DNA of 64,000 nucleotides from Ptiloglossa arizonensis (taxonomy: Eukaryota; Arthropoda; Insecta; Hymenoptera; Colletidae), in NCBI RefSeq assembly GCF_051014685.1, contig NC_135055.1, positions 14,806,001-14,870,000 on the forward strand, written 5' to 3'. The notes beneath the pieces were generated by a model. The model was not told the DNA's origin. It saw only the letters and a list, made by a program, of their open reading frames with translations, and made no database searches. Position numbers and translations under genes: made by a program. Positions 23,901 to 37,036 of the stretch are shown in pieces. Numbering within the stretch: position 1 is the stretch's first letter; each line of letters starts with the position of its first letter.

Positions 23901-25750
23901 CACTGAAAAAAAGCTCGCCCCGAAAACCTATCCCCCGGAGTATCGCTCCGTATCTGGGTCAAGAAAAGGAACAAGTTGAGAAAATAAAACGACATTTCTT
24001 GCGATAAAATAATCTAACAAGAACGAAGAGAGAATCAGGAAGCGGAAAAATTTTTGCTGATTTCGTGCAACGCCTTCCCGATAGCACCGACACCCGACGC
24101 TTCACGGTTTAACCTACTTGTTTTATTAATCCGCGTTTCCTTACACCCCGAGCCAGTTTCAAAATTGCATTGTTCTAAACTTCTGGGTCAGCGAGAAGCG
24201 AGTCCCGAGACACAAAGCAGCTAATCCTCGGCGTTAAATGCAAGTTTCGGCACGTCTTTCGCGTCGATGCAACTCTTTGCGACCTAGTAACTCTCTCGTA
24301 GATCCGCAGATTCCCTCTGCGGAATCGGAACTATTCCGTGTCTCTCTCTTTCCATTTTTTTCTACCTGATCAAATTTTCCGAGCAAAAAATTCCCTGGTT
24401 CTTCGTTTCGTTATTCGTTAACGTAGATTGTACAGCGCGCGGTGAATCTTTCAAGTACAAATACAATGATCGATGAGAACGAAAGGAAGGAAAAAATGTT
24501 CGGAACTACTGTTCTCTTCTCGTAAGAATGCGTATAGATGCATTCTTTGCAGATTCGTAGAGTACATATGGAGTTTCATCGAAACGTTCTCGTATTGGAT
24601 TTGTGTCGTAAATATTATCACCGACGACGAGTTTAACGACACAAAGAAATATTGAGAGGCAGATACTGAAGAATGAATAAATTAAATTGTTAAGCAGTTC
24701 GATTAAATTTTACATAGGAAACGTAGTTATAAATTTGTACAGTTTGACGTTACAACGTTTGTATCTCGAGTCAAGAATAATATTTTCATTTATTACAACT
24801 TTAGTCGCGACACAAACATACAGACACTTTTCTTGTCGCTGCAATCGTTAATTATCGTTCGAGAATATTTCACGATATTTCACTGAAATAAAGGAACTTT
24901 CGAAATAATAATACGCGTAAATAAACGATATCGTGTGACCTATTGTCCGACGAAAGCAATATTAAAATTCGATGACATCTGTACTCCCAATGCAATCGAA
25001 ATAAATAACTACTCCTTGTATCGTACTTTAACGTTAAAAATAGCACGATATTTATTTCCTTGCACACCACTTCGCTGTTTGGTAACCCAGTTACACGAAA
25101 CTCCGTAACTCACCAGGTAACAACGAAGTTTCGAATTTTATCTTCCCGGTAGCGTACTTCTTACCAACGTAGAGTTGCAGTCTTTTTCCAGTTTGTTTCG
25201 CGTTTTTTTTTTTCGACGAAATGTAAATTATGATTTAAACACGAACTCGAACATGGATCACGGTTTCGTGCGTGCGTGCGTGCGTCGGTGCGCGCACGGA
25301 AAAAGCTTTGGCGAATAATGCGAAACGTAGCCAGAAAAATTGCATCTTCCAGCGTAGTCGATCAATATTCATTCACGTTGCGTTCCCTTATTCCTCCGAG
25401 CGCCGAGAGCGGAATTTTCACTCAAGAAACACGTACTCCCGATTCTTTCCGCGAGTCTCGTTTCCCTCGTTCCACCCGCGCCGCGCATCTTTACGAATAA
25501 ATCGTATGCAGATGAGAAGTCGACAATGGTCGTGTCGCACAAAGAAACTGTCGCGTTCACGACTGGAATTGCGGGTGCATCGGAGGGGGCGTGGAGGGGA
25601 CACGTCGCTGAAAATTCAAGGGAATTCATCGTTTTTGGTTGCAGTTTTTCATACGATCCTTTATTTATTCGTCCCGAGTCGCAACTATCGACGAAGTTGC
25701 GAGTAAACACTCGCGGTTCGTTAAATCGCCGCGCGCCTCCACGAGAATAT
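23901..25750. other. Non-coding DNA with a CGTG microsatellite
   Basis: AT-rich with GC-rich ends. A (CGTG)n microsatellite of four to five copies lies at 25267-25285 and grades into a CG-rich tail to 25297. A frame that begins at a good-context ATG (25526) runs 151 codons into the next repeat array and is treated as a chance frame. Confidence 0.5.
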
Positions 25751-25754
25751 TTTC

Positions 25755-26165
25755 ATCGTTTCTATCCTCCTTCGACGGCAATAAATATTCCACGCTTTTT
25801 TCCAAAGTTATACGCCAAGGATTTTTTACCATCTTCTTCATTTTTTACATCGTCGCGATTCACCGATTTTTTTACCACCCTTTCTTCTTTCCCGTTCACT
25901 CTCGTCGACGATAAATACTCGATACTATTTCAAGTTACACGCGAAGGATTTTTTATCTTTTTCATTAATATTTTCCACTAATTTACCGATTCTGGAGTAT
26001 CTATTCCTATTCTCGCTCTTCTTCGACGGTGATTAATATTCGAAACTGTTTCGAAAGTTACAAGGGCGAGGGGTTTTTTATTCTTTTATTAATTTTTTTT
26101 CATTGTGCGATTCACTGATTTTGGAGCATTCTTCGATCTTCAGAAACTGTTTCGTTGACGTACAC
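25755..26165 (+). repeat. Three-copy tandem array with ~120-130 bp units
   Basis: Each unit runs TCGACG, then (G)ATAAATA/TTAATATTC, then a TTTC-AAAGTTACA block, then GGATTTTTTA, then TTCACCGATT/TTTACCGATT. The TCGACG anchors are at about 25772, 25904 and 26023. Units are clearly related but diverged by substitutions and indels. The first two units lie inside an open plus-strand frame, giving an artificial Phe/Ser-rich repeat. Confidence 0.7.
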
Positions 26166-26641
26166 ACTTTTTACCGAAAATATTATCCTTTTGTACTAAT
26201 TGAACATTGCTTAAATACAATTTCGGGTAAGAATTATAATTGTATTTGGTTTTAGATATTTTATAACTGTAATATCTTAATAATTTCTCTTTGTAAACTT
26301 CTTGGAGAAAGCCTCACTTAATAAAGGAAGGCAGCTGTCTATGAAACAGTATCTAATTAAAAAAAATCATATTCGATAAAATAATCAAACTCAATACCTA
26401 AGTGTTTTCTCGAGAAAGTATTCGTAAACGTTTGTGTGCATAAAAAATGTATGATGTACAATTTTATGTTATATTCCACAAAACTAACGTTCTCTTAACA
26501 TAATAAAGTTACATTTCTAACGATGTGGTAAACGTATATAACAAAGTTTCATTTCTACAAAAATCAAAGGGTTCATATTATTTCCCTCCAAAAATCGCAA
26601 AGTGGACTTCTCAATGTGTATCATTCAATGTTAACCGTTAA
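26166..26641. other. AT-rich non-coding DNA
   Basis: Plain AT-rich sequence up to the start of the 26.6 kb array. I see no gene or repeat. Confidence 0.5.
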
Positions 26642-27190
26642 AGGATAGTTTCGTTCCTCAAAGTCGAGTCACAACAGCTCCAAAAAAAAAAGAAAAAAGA
26701 AAAAAAAATACCACGAGTCCTCTGTTTTCGGTTGCTTCGGAAATGTACGCAGATTCGTTAAAATTGAAACAGGAAAGGGGTTGTGTTTCCAATATCCAAT
26801 ATTAACCATTATTATCCAATATTATCCAATATTAAGCATTAGAGGATAGTTTCGTTCCTCAAAGTCGAGTCACAACAGCTCCAAAAAAAAAGAAAAAAAA
26901 AAGTACCACGAGTCCACTGTTTTCGGTTGCTTCGGAAATGTACGCAGATTCGTTAAAATTGAAACAGGAAAGGGGTTGTGTTTCCAATATCCAATATTAA
27001 CCATTATAAACCATTATTATCCAATATTATCCAATATTAATCAATAAAGGATAGTTTCGTTCCTCAAAGTCGAGTCACAACAGCTCCAAAAAAAAAAAGA
27101 AAAAAAAAAGTACCACGAGTCCACTGTTTTCGGTTGCTTCGGAAATGTACGCAGATTCGTTAAAATTGGAACAGGAAAGGGGTTGTGTTC
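26642..27190 (+). repeat. Three-copy tandem array with ~203-bp units
   Basis: AGGATAGTTTCGTTCCTCAA starts units at 26642, 26843 and 27048 (spacings 201 and 205). The blocks CAAAGTCGAGTCACAACAGC, an A/G-rich tract, TACCACGAGTCC, GTTTTCGGTTGCTTCGG and GGAAAGGGGTTGTGTT are almost identical between units. Length differences fall in the A/G tract and in a nested (ATTATCCAAT)n stretch at the unit end. High identity points to a recent origin. The third unit ends abruptly at a GC-rich block. Confidence 0.9.
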
Positions 27191-28423
27191 CCTTGTCGGT
27201 GAATCGTTCATCGGTTCAGGGATTGGAAAAGCCATTTCGTTGTCGTTCGTTTCGCTGGGAGTCGCGTAGCAATAAGGGGGACGTCTGGCAGCCGGGTAAG
27301 CAAGTCGTCGCGGAGAAGAGCGAGGGAGCTTTCGTCGGCGGAAAAAGTTGGCGAAATAGACGCGCAGGAATCCGGGCAGGGAGGAACGCAGGCAGCCACG
27401 GTGAATGTAAATCTCGTGGTACAGCGCGGCTCTTTATCCCAATCGGGAGTATCGCGGGAGGATATCCGGTTTTCGTGGGCCGCTCGACGCGACGAACGAC
27501 GTAATAAAGTTTGATCGTTGTCTCGCTGCTTTATTGGAATTCGTTTCTTCGGCTAACCGCCGTGGCCGAGACGGGCATGCCGCGACCCTGGGAATTCTTA
27601 ATTTCGTAACGAATGGAATTTTTAGGGTAAGATCCGTTTTACGAAGCTTCGTAGCGTTCCGGAGGCTCGATCGATGGAATTCTGTCTACCGATAGAGAGA
27701 ACAAAGTTTAGAGATTGTTAAAATGATACACTTGACGCCCACCGGTAATATCGGATGTGAATAAATCGAAGATGCACCGAAGATTATTTCAACCCTAATC
27801 GTACCACTATTTTACGTATATATACTCTCTGTTACAATAACACGTATCTTTGTACTCTCGAGTCGCGAAAAACGTCGTGTGCAATCTTTCGAATTGCGCA
27901 CAGTACAATGGGAGAATTCGTAAAAGATCCTCCCGTCGACCCAGGCTACGAACGTGTTTCGTGCATTGTTTAAACAATAAATACGTTCTTGGAATACACC
28001 GGTCCACCGATCAGGATCAACATTCGCGGTACAAGTTCCGTTGGCTTCCCCACCACGGAATTCTCTTAATCCCTGACCAAGGGACACTACCCAACCCAGG
28101 ATTCAGATTTATCCCGGAAACGGTGTACATTCGAATCGGTCGTAGCAGAAATCGCTCGACGTGTCCCGCGTCGTCGCCCTAATTCTCAAACAGGCTGCTG
28201 TTCGCGCCGAACCTCGAGCCACGGGGCAAACAGCCGTGCTGCCTTTGGTATCCGCAAATATTTACCCCGGTTATATCTGCGTCTCGCGGTTTCCAGACAT
28301 AGCTTTCCGTCAGGGAATCCCCCGACTGTCTGCGCGATAGTCACGCGCTGAACGAACCTGGGAAAGGGGATGCGCATACGTCGCATGCGTCGGGTGAATG
28401 CTTAATCGCGTAACGGTTAAACA
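27191..28423. other. GC-rich block, no recognised gene
   Basis: A sharp rise in GC follows the last repeat unit. Frames of about 110-120 codons exist on the plus strand (27145-27504 and 27850-28182) with overlapping minus-strand frames. None shows a domain, and the first runs out of the repeat unit. Confidence 0.4.
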
Positions 28424-29240
28424 GTTTACTGGGATTTTTCGCTATGACCGGGAGGATTGAATATCATCTGACCACTTTAACGTCAAATGGAGCAGAATCG
28501 GAATATGCTGTACCGTGAATCGAAAAGGTAGAATACTGAAGGGTTTACTGGGATTTTTCAGAGTGACTGAGAATAGGATTGAATATTATTTGACGACTTT
28601 GAAAACGAATGGAGTAGAATCTGAATATGCTGCACCGTGAATCGAAAAGGTAGAATACTGAAGGGTTTACTGGGATTTTTCAGAGTGACTGAGAATAGGA
28701 TTGAATATTATTTGACGACTTTGAAAACGAATGGAGTAGAATCTGAATATGCTGCACCGTGAATCGAAAAGGTAGGACACTGAAGGGTTTGCTGGGATTT
28801 TTCTGAGTGACCGAGAATAGGATTGAATATTATTTGACGACTTTGGAAACAAATGGAGTAGAATCTGAATATGCTGCATAGTGAATCAAAAAGCTAGGAA
28901 AAACTGAACAGTTTACTTGAATTTTTTAGAATGACTTGGGGGTAACTTGTGAGATCGAATACAGCGGAATTTGAATACAAGCAGTGGGAAGCTGAGGGTC
29001 GTGAAGAGGTAAATAATTTATTGAAAAGTTTGAACGCGACGTGGAATACGAACGATGATTCGGTACGTTTTATCGAGGGACTAACGTGACCTTTTAACGA
29101 GGACTTGTCGTGATGTACTGAGATTTTTTAGAATGGTCAAGAACAGCAGAGTCCGAGTCGTCGTGGGCCGTGATAACTTAGAAGCTGAAGGTCGTAACCG
29201 GTAAAATAGTTCGTTGTAATTTTTGAGAGCTACCAGGAAA
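28424..29240 (+). repeat. ~121-bp tandem array, four good units and a decaying tail
   Basis: TTTACTGGGATTTTT (TTTGCTGGGATTTTT in one unit, TTTACTTGAATTTTT in the last) starts units at 28424, 28544, 28666, 28788 and 28912 (spacings 120, 122, 122, 124). The second and third units are almost identical; the first and fourth are more diverged. After 28912 only fragments remain, such as ATTTTTTAGAATG at 28920 and again near 29123. The repeat also holds GATTGAATATTATTTGACGA and GAATATGCTGCACCGTGAAT blocks. A repetitive minus-strand frame in it is an artefact. Confidence 0.9.
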
Positions 29241-32099
29241 TAAACTTGGACCACCCAGTAACGGGAACGTCGAAAACGGAATCTGGATCTCGCAGAAGAA
29301 ACCGAGAACCGGGAAGTCGTAAATGACGTGGAAACCTTGAGACGTTTCCTTTCATCGCGTTAATTGTGTACAATCCCTTGAGCTTGACCGCTTATTGGAG
29401 GAACACTCCGCTTAAAACTACCTTTTGACGTTTCCGAAAACGTGCTCTTCCCTCGATTGCAGATCCACTCTAATATAGAAAGTTAAATATTCCACTCGTT
29501 TCATCGGTTGCTCTGCGCATTTGCCCGAATGTCGTTGGGAACCGTGTTTATCAAACTCCTTCGTCGTCTGGGGTAGAGAAAAAACTTTCCAAACTGGCGG
29601 AGACGAGCTCTGGCAGTTCGTCGTCGATGGAATCCGCAAATATTTCCCAAGGTGGAATTCCCTTTCCGAGATTCTTCGTCCCGAAACGTCGTTCATTCAC
29701 AAACGTTCGCAAACATTCGTAAAAGATGGTGGAAAATACGGTTTCAGCCGGAACGACCAAGCACCAATGGAAGTTCAACGCGATTCTCGAGCTGTATCGC
29801 TTCGATCTCCTATCTTCGGTATCGTTGGTGAATATTTTTAAACTACGCTCGTCGTCGTTGCAGCTATGTCCTCCCTTATGGTCTACGGTTTGGTTTTTTT
29901 TTTTTTTCACCCGGTTTCTCGTCATTTCCACCTTACGACCGCGTCGATCTCAATTCCGCGTCGATGTTGATCCGGTCTCGACTGCTTCGGACTCCTTGAT
30001 CTTTTTTCTCCCGTTCTTGAAAGGTTTCCTTTAAGACGAAGGGCAAGGTTTTCTCTCGGTTAACGACTGCGAGCAACGTTCGAAAAACCATAGTCTTATA
30101 CGAGGGAAGCGTCGTGGGACAGGCAGTACCACGCGATCCTTCATTTTCTACGGCTTCCTCGAAGAAAAGCGATTCCACCGGAATTTGTATACGAAAAATT
30201 ATTATTCGATCTCGCTTGTGGACAATTTCAAACGATTTGTTCTTTATTCGCCACGAGAAAGGGTTTGTAAATCTGAGTATATCTTTGTAAATGTACTCCA
30301 GAGTACACAAGAGACTTGAGAGAAGATTGAAATTATTTTTCAATACTTTCCATTCGTTCTGCTCTTGTGAAATGTAAAAAAACACATCAATATGCAAACC
30401 ATGGTTTTACATTTTAAACGATGATCTTTATTACACAGAGTATCTGTGTTGCTTTTGGCAGTTAATAGACGTACGTTGATGTTATATTATATATATAATA
30501 TAGAGTCGATAAAAATGTATAAAGTGATACCTCTTAAATGAGAATTTTCTCTGTTTGTGAATTTGGTTATCTGTTAATATCTGGCGGAAAAAGAAATTTT
30601 TATTTCGATAAGAAATTCTGTACATTCTATCGATTAATTGCGTTAATCATTGTGTTGTAAAACCAAAAATTGTCTGGAAAGAAACTATGGACTTAATTGG
30701 TGTTCGTTTTTCAAAAAAGTCTATGCTCGTGTCGAGAAAGAAACGATCTCGATAACTTTCCCTTCTTTTTTTAATCGTCGTCGCGCAGAACCGGAGACTC
30801 TTACTTCTCTTCCAGCTAAATATAAATAGAAGCATTATTATTCATAGAATTCCCGATTGCTCCAGCACTGTCCACTCCCTTTGCATACTTTGAAGGAAAT
30901 TTACCTTAATACAACCCTCTTCCGAAGTAAATTTCTCAACGATTTTTGTCTGGTGAAACAAACGATGGAACCCTTCTTCGTTTCACTTCATTATCCTCCA
31001 CCGTTAGTCAAAGTATTCTAGAATATACTGGGTGTACCACCTATCGATACGATCTAAAGTAGCTCGATCGTTTCTGACGGTAGAAGAAACTGTGTAAGAA
31101 AGAACAATGCCATAATTTAAAATTGGAGAAATCTTACATAACTTCACAAATAGAATATAATTTAAACTGACACAACCATCGTCAAAATTTAATATTCCCA
31201 ATCTTCGAGCAGGAGTGTAGACTACCAGTTATAACTTAACTATTTTTTAATTAAATTCAGAAAGAAGTAAACGCACAAGTTACGTAAAGAGGAGATAGAG
31301 AATAGAATTGGTTCCTGATAGAAAAAATTCGTGAAAAAAAAAAAAAATGAACGGGGCGATCGGTGGACCACCATAACGTATGGAGTATCGCGAAGTAGAT
31401 TGAGTCATCAACGTGCCTCTTCCAGTCAACGAGAATCGATTAAGTCGATCCCATTGGCACGCTCTTCTTCCAGGACCGATTCCGCTCGCGCTGTTTTTGT
31501 CGATCGCGGAGGTCAGCGTTCCCCATAAAGGACGACATCGTTCGGTTGCTCCCCATTGTCCTGCGGGAGCATTTACATCGGGCTTGGAAATCGATTCGTG
31601 TCCGACGTCACGATCTCGATTCTACAGGACCATCCATTCAGCACGGGATCCTAGATTCGGAAGTAAAAACACCGCCGGTTTGTCCAGGACCCAAACAAGA
31701 ACGGTCCTCGACAAAATTGCTCGGCGAAATTGTATCATTTGAAAATCGCTCCGAACCGGCGAACTTATCGACTGTGCACTGTTCATAGATACAACTGCGC
31801 CGCTGCGCGAGGTAAAATCGATAGTTTAAACGCTACAATATATTACGGAAATTATTCCGGTATTTCGACATTGATTGGTTGGACATTATTTACGTTTGTG
31901 GGTAATAGGAAAGATTTGTGTAGAATATTCAGTCGTCTTATGGTGTCCGAGATATTGGAGTTGAATTTTTCCGTGGACGTACGAAAAGAAATTTAACGGA
32001 GTCGAATATTATATAAACTTATCATTTCTGTGATATCTGGAGCAGACAGGTAATAAAAGTAGTATCCATTGTACAGTATTTTTATTCTTTTCAATTGGG
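29241..32099. other. Non-coding DNA
   Basis: Mixed composition, with GC-richer stretches at 29500-29800 and 31400-31700. T-runs and A-runs occur at about 29889-29907 and 31335-31347. A minus-strand frame (29933-30397) is open for 154 codons but lacks an ATG near its start and has no known motif. A perfect AT palindrome lies at 30483-30502. Confidence 0.45.
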
Positions 32100-32450
32100 T
32101 AGAAAGTGACAAGTCAATAGACCGATGCTATTATCTGTAGTATTAAATGCTACTATTACTACATAATACTATTAGATTTGAAAGCTTATTTATATAACTG
32201 CTATTATTATCTATTAGTACTGTACAGAGCTACCATTTGCTACTGTTACCTACCACTAATATCTGTTACCGTTAATTAGTGTTAGTAACCTACTATTAAA
32301 ATGTAATGTTACAATCCAGTACCACTATTTAGTACTAAGAAGTAATACTATTATGTAGGACAACCATTTACTACTGCATCTACATCTTTTAGGTACTACA
32401 CTCTGGTATTATTATCTACCACCACGATCTACCATCGCAATAATATCACA
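32100..32450. repeat. Cryptically simple TAC/TAT-rich region
   Basis: Strings such as CTACTATTA, TACTATTACTAC, TATTATTATCTA and TACCACTA recur irregularly through about 350 bp without a fixed period. This is typical of a degraded trinucleotide microsatellite. Confidence 0.55.
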
Positions 32451-32489
32451 ATTTTTAAACGATCAACGTTACAAATAAAAACAAAGTAC

Positions 32490-32870
32490 ACGATTGCAAA
32501 GTGTCTACCATTTAAAATCTAACGTCAATTCACAAAAATATCACAATTTTTGTAATTCCATACCACGTACCCTAATTTTCCAGTCGAGTCTTTTCCATTT
32601 CCTTTTGGTTACTCCGAAACGATAAACGTTACGGATAAACACAAGAGTATCGTTTCGATCAATCAAAGTACACGATTTCAAAATATCTACCATTTAAAAT
32701 CTAACATCAATTCACAAAAAATATCACAATTTATGTAATTCCATACCACGTACCCTAATTTTCCAGTCGAGTCTTTTCCATTTCCTTTCGGTTACTCCGA
32801 AACGATAAACGTTACGGATAAAAACACAAGACTATCGTTTCGAGCAAGCAAAGTACACAATTGTAAAGCG
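32490..32870 (+). repeat. 183-bp tandem duplication
   Basis: AAAGTACACGATT, CTACCATTTAAAATCTAAC, TGTAATTCCATACCACGTAC (32551 and 32734), CAGTCGAGTCTTTTCCATTT and CGAAACGATAAACGTTACGG each occur twice at an offset of about 183 bp. A third partial copy begins with AAAGTACACAATTGTAAAG near 32850. Base changes are few, so the duplication is fairly young. Confidence 0.9.
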
Positions 32871-35800
32871 AAGCTGTCCAAAACACTGAAAGTTCTTTAC
32901 TGTCAAGACTTTTGTTACTGGAACGCAAAGCCTGGTGGTTTAGCTCGGCCAGCCTGTACTTCAAGCTGCCACGACCGGCACCTTTTTCTCGCTTCCTCGA
33001 TCGAGAACGTCCTCGAGGCCAGGGTGCCAGGTAGAGATTCGGCCTCGAGTGGAGAGAAAGAGAATCCCGAGATTCTTTTGCAGCGATATCGGCCGGGCTA
33101 CGACCCTGCCGCCTATTTGTTATTATAATCTGCATCACTATGGATGAGACACGGATAATGGGATCTCAGGATTTACCAGGCAGCCGGAACTTCCAAGAGG
33201 GGAGGTGGAAAAAACACGGAACGGCTCGACGTTCTGTAATCGGCACGCGGGACTTGTTCAAAAATCGCTTGACAAACTGGGAACCTTGTAACGCGAATAT
33301 CTTCCTCGTGCAATTTGTCAGTTTGACGTATTACAATTCGCTGCTCTTATTCCGGGACGAGTAGTTCCTTTTGGAGTAGCGTAATTATCGATCGGAGTCA
33401 GCGACCTCGGTTCTACTCGTACTTGAGAATCTTTGCAGAAAAATTTCTCTTTTGTATATTTTTATCGTTTCCAAATCTAGACTTTTCCCAGATAATTGAA
33501 CACACATTGTAAAATTATTGCCTCTGCCACGTTACGACAATTCTCATACTATCTACCTTGCACTATTTATCTTCAAACTTGCACTTTTTATCTTCGAACG
33601 CCACATTCGTCTTTCAATATTTATTTTCAACTATTAAGTACAAACGAATGTGTAATGTCTATCGATACGTAAAAACAAAGTCCAAATATAACATTCAAAC
33701 CGTTTCGTTCGCGATTCCCCGTACATTGCTCCGTACGTCGAATAAAATAATTTTACCCAGCGATTACGGGAACACCGACAACTTATCGGGACATTTCTCC
33801 AGACGGAGATAAACATTTACACCCTGGGAACACGTTGCTGGTTTATCGCGTGGCGAGTATCCCGTTTTCCCTGAAATTTGTCCGGTCTCGTTCGAAGCGA
33901 AATCGGCTGAAAAAAAAATCGAGCCAACCAATCTTCGTTCGTGTTCCGTTCGCTGATGTTTTCGATCAACTTTCGAATTCAAAGGGAAACAGTATCGGAG
34001 CAATATTCATCATTTTACGGAGTCGTGGGCGCGTAAACCAATTGAAACGACGTGGCGAAGGATCCTTCCAATTGCCTTTAAAAGCTACCGCAACGTATCT
34101 CTGCTGGAGCGGGAGCCCCAGAATGGCTTCTTTGATCTATCGAAGGCATTACAGCGTCGATGCAGTTAAACGGACATTTATTCGCGGGCGGCGTATTCAA
34201 TCAGCACTTAAATTACACTTTGAACTCTGATCCGCGGATTGCGGGGCTAGGTGGAAGCAACGGCAGGGAAATGGAGGGCATAAACTAGTTCGCTCGGTGA
34301 ACCTGGGGCCACCTACGGCTGTGTACCGGGACCGGCATCTTCTAGCAAACGATGAAACTGCGCCTCTATTTCATTTCAATGGAACTTCTGTTATCATAAA
34401 TCATGATTTATCGCCGTCAGGTATAGATTGGCCACTGTGCTTGTCGCGCGCACACGTGGCGTTATCCGTGTCGCCGGCACGAATTCCCTCGAATCCCCAT
34501 TGGACGTTCGGTCAAGTATTCCCGTTGAGCTCCCAGCTCTCGAAAGCGATTTTTATTGTTCTTTTAAAGGAATTTCGTTCCGACGATCGTTCGAGCAGCG
34601 TGGAATTTCATTTCTAATTTTTATGCAGTTTTTGGAGACACTTCTCGAGGAAAACGTCGCGAATCTTAGATCGATGGAGAATCTGATCTCTGATGTCAAT
34701 TTTTTATTTCGCGAACGTGCAATTTTTATTTTTACTTCGATTGTATACTCTGTTAAATCGAAGTGGAATCACTTGGGCTTGTTTATCTTTAAATCGGAAC
34801 CTCGAGGATTTTGGATCGGTTAATTTGATTAATGTTAATTTCATGTATCAGGCGGTTTTTTTATTTTGAAAGTGGAATTTAAAATTTTTCTTTTGTCGTG
34901 TAGTTTGTTAAATCGAATTATTTAAGTGACTGGAACTCGTTTATCTTTGAATATATTTTTCACTGGATACATTTGCGACTAAGATAGACGTGAAATACAA
35001 GGCGAAGAATATTTGTGTAAAATTTAAAAAATTGCTAATCCCTGAACAGAGATAAGGGAACGTCTCGGAAACTTCGTCCGGAGAATAAAAAGTTGGCAAT
35101 CTTCTAATTCCGGCTGCAAGTTTTCACAATCAGAGTGTAATAAAAAGTTTCGACTAACTGACAACCACGGGATGCGGTGTTTGAAGTCTATTGAGAAAGC
35201 AGAGACTTTCTTTGTGAATTTTAATTGCAACAAGGAAATCCTCCCTAGTCTGGGAACTTTTCTCGCTGTCCTCGATCTGGCTATCAGATTCAGAATGAAT
35301 AATTTCCATAACAAAGCAATTACTTTTTTAACGCGTTGGACACCTCGACGCCCGTTCATTTAAATATCGTCGGAATTTTCATAAATTTTCCACCGTGATT
35401 GTTATTAGCGTTCGTTGATTCTTAATTGAAATTGAAGATCGATTTTCTGAATTGTTCTTAAATCGTAGACGTCAATCCGAACGAAAAATTGGAATCCTTC
35501 TAACGAGATTCAGTTGAATATTGAACATACAAGAGGAAAATAGGTTACGTCTATCAAAGTCTATTAAAGTCTTATTGTGTTAGAAATTCTCCAGTGACTG
35601 AATTTTCATTGTAGTTAATGGAAATTTACGTGTCTGCGAACACTATATTTTTATTCTTCTCTTTTTAAATTTTTTTCCATCTTTCAGGACACAACTCAGT
35701 ATACACGATATTACCGTTCGTACCATCTACTCCATCTCGTAAATGATACAAACCCTACTGTTTTATTTTACAGATACATAATTTTACAAATAACGACTAA

Positions 35801-36008
35801 TTTTGCATCATCTTCGGTACAAACGATTATACAGCCCGTGAGATATTTCGATCATAATTATTTGAATCTTACAAATTATAAAATTAAAACAAACAATTAC
35901 GTACCCGGTGAAATATCAAATTTCAATGATAAATATTTATTTCAATCTCTCAAGTTATGAAACAACGTTCGTTCGAAAGTTGACCGAAAACGCGTAATTC
36001 GAAGGGTT
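32871..36008. other. Non-coding DNA with GC-rich patches
   Basis: GC-rich patches lie at 32930-33130 and 34040-34600, the rest is AT-rich. A small direct repeat, CTTGCACT-TTTATCTTC, occurs twice around 33559-33597. Frames up to 131 codons are open in the GC-rich patch on the plus strand in more than one phase, so none is convincing. Confidence 0.45.
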
Positions 36009-36178
36009 AATAAAACTAGCTTCTTTAAGACCGATAATTAGTCGTTACTTGTTTACAATATCGACAACCGCGCTCTTCGGTGTATAATTTACCGTTATTT
36101 CGATCCGAGGACGAGTCGGGACGTCAAATAAAAAGACTTGTTTAAGACCGTGTTATTAGTCCCCACTTATTTGTAAGT
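36009..36178 (+). repeat. 118-bp spaced direct repeat
   Basis: AATAAAACTAGCTTCTTTAAG-ACCG-ATTAGTC-CTTGTTTAC at 36009 has a clear relative at 36127 (AATAAAAAGACTTGTTTAAG, ATTAGTCC, CTTATTTGTA). This looks like one old tandem duplication. Confidence 0.55.
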
Positions 36179-37036
36179 ATCATCGTCGAGCATACTGTTT
36201 CGCGCGAAATTTTATGCGAAGCGTTCGCCCAAAAATGGGATTACCATGTACGATTACCTCCCGTATATCCAGCGTGTTTCGTTCCCGTGGTTCACCTAAC
36301 CCACCTCCCCTCCCCTCCACTCCGTTCGAATCTAAAACTGAGCGCAAACAGTGGGCGTTTACACCCCGTGTTTGACGTTCGTAAAAATACGACACAGGAA
36401 CTAAACGCCATTAAGGCGAAAGAAATTTCAAAGCGTTCTGAAAATTTATACCAGCGCGTCGCGGGGTTCGAAGCAAACCGAGTCCCTAAAGTTGAATTTG
36501 CATAGTGGTTCCCTAGCTCGTGACCGCGCAGTCCCAAACTAAAAGCCCGGGGAGCAGAAATTCCTAAACTTCCACCACCAGTTGTACGGTCCTTTCTCCA
36601 TTGTCGACGCCACGAGAAATAAACCAACAGAATCAGTCACATAATTTACCACCGGGACGTTAATACCTCTACTCTCGATACCAATAAAAAGTCGCCCACG
36701 ATGGAAACATAAATGTCGTCTCGTAAAATCCCGGCGTCCATTCTTCCCCGGCTCGTAAAGTCCGCGGACGCTTCAAAACAGAGGTCGGACGTAACAACAG
36801 CAGCCGTGACGTTGTATCTCATCCGTGGTGTCTACGGGACCACTCAACCGTGAAATTCAACGAAATATTCGGGAAAGAGATTCGTGGGGTGGTACCCGAT
36901 AAACCGATACCTGCACGACACGTGGCTCGTTCCCGATTCGAGATCAGCTCGACGTGGACGTATCCGTGTCCCATTCCCGCGAAGAAATACCGTACCTCTT
37001 CAGTGCTCGCCAAACAAAAACTTACTCGGGGAGCAC
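36179..37036. other. Mixed non-coding DNA with C-rich tract
   Basis: A CCCACCTCCCCTCCCCTCC tract at about 36299-36317 gives three strong G-tracts on the minus strand, one short of a canonical G-quadruplex. GC-rich frames on both strands overlap and match nothing known. Confidence 0.45.

Noticed and set aside
25526..25981. 151-codon frame with a good-context ATG
   Set aside because: Its second half is translated tandem repeat, giving a Phe/Ser-rich string, and the first half matches nothing known.
28667..28879. Repetitive 70-codon minus-strand frame
   Set aside because: It is simply the 121-bp tandem repeat read in frame.
26642..29240. Possible CRISPR-like repeats
   Set aside because: Units are contiguous head-to-tail duplications without unique spacers of uniform length, in eukaryotic-type DNA.
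29933..30397. 154-codon minus-strand frame, considered as an exon
   Set aside because: No ATG near the start, no clear flanking splice-site pair and no known motif.
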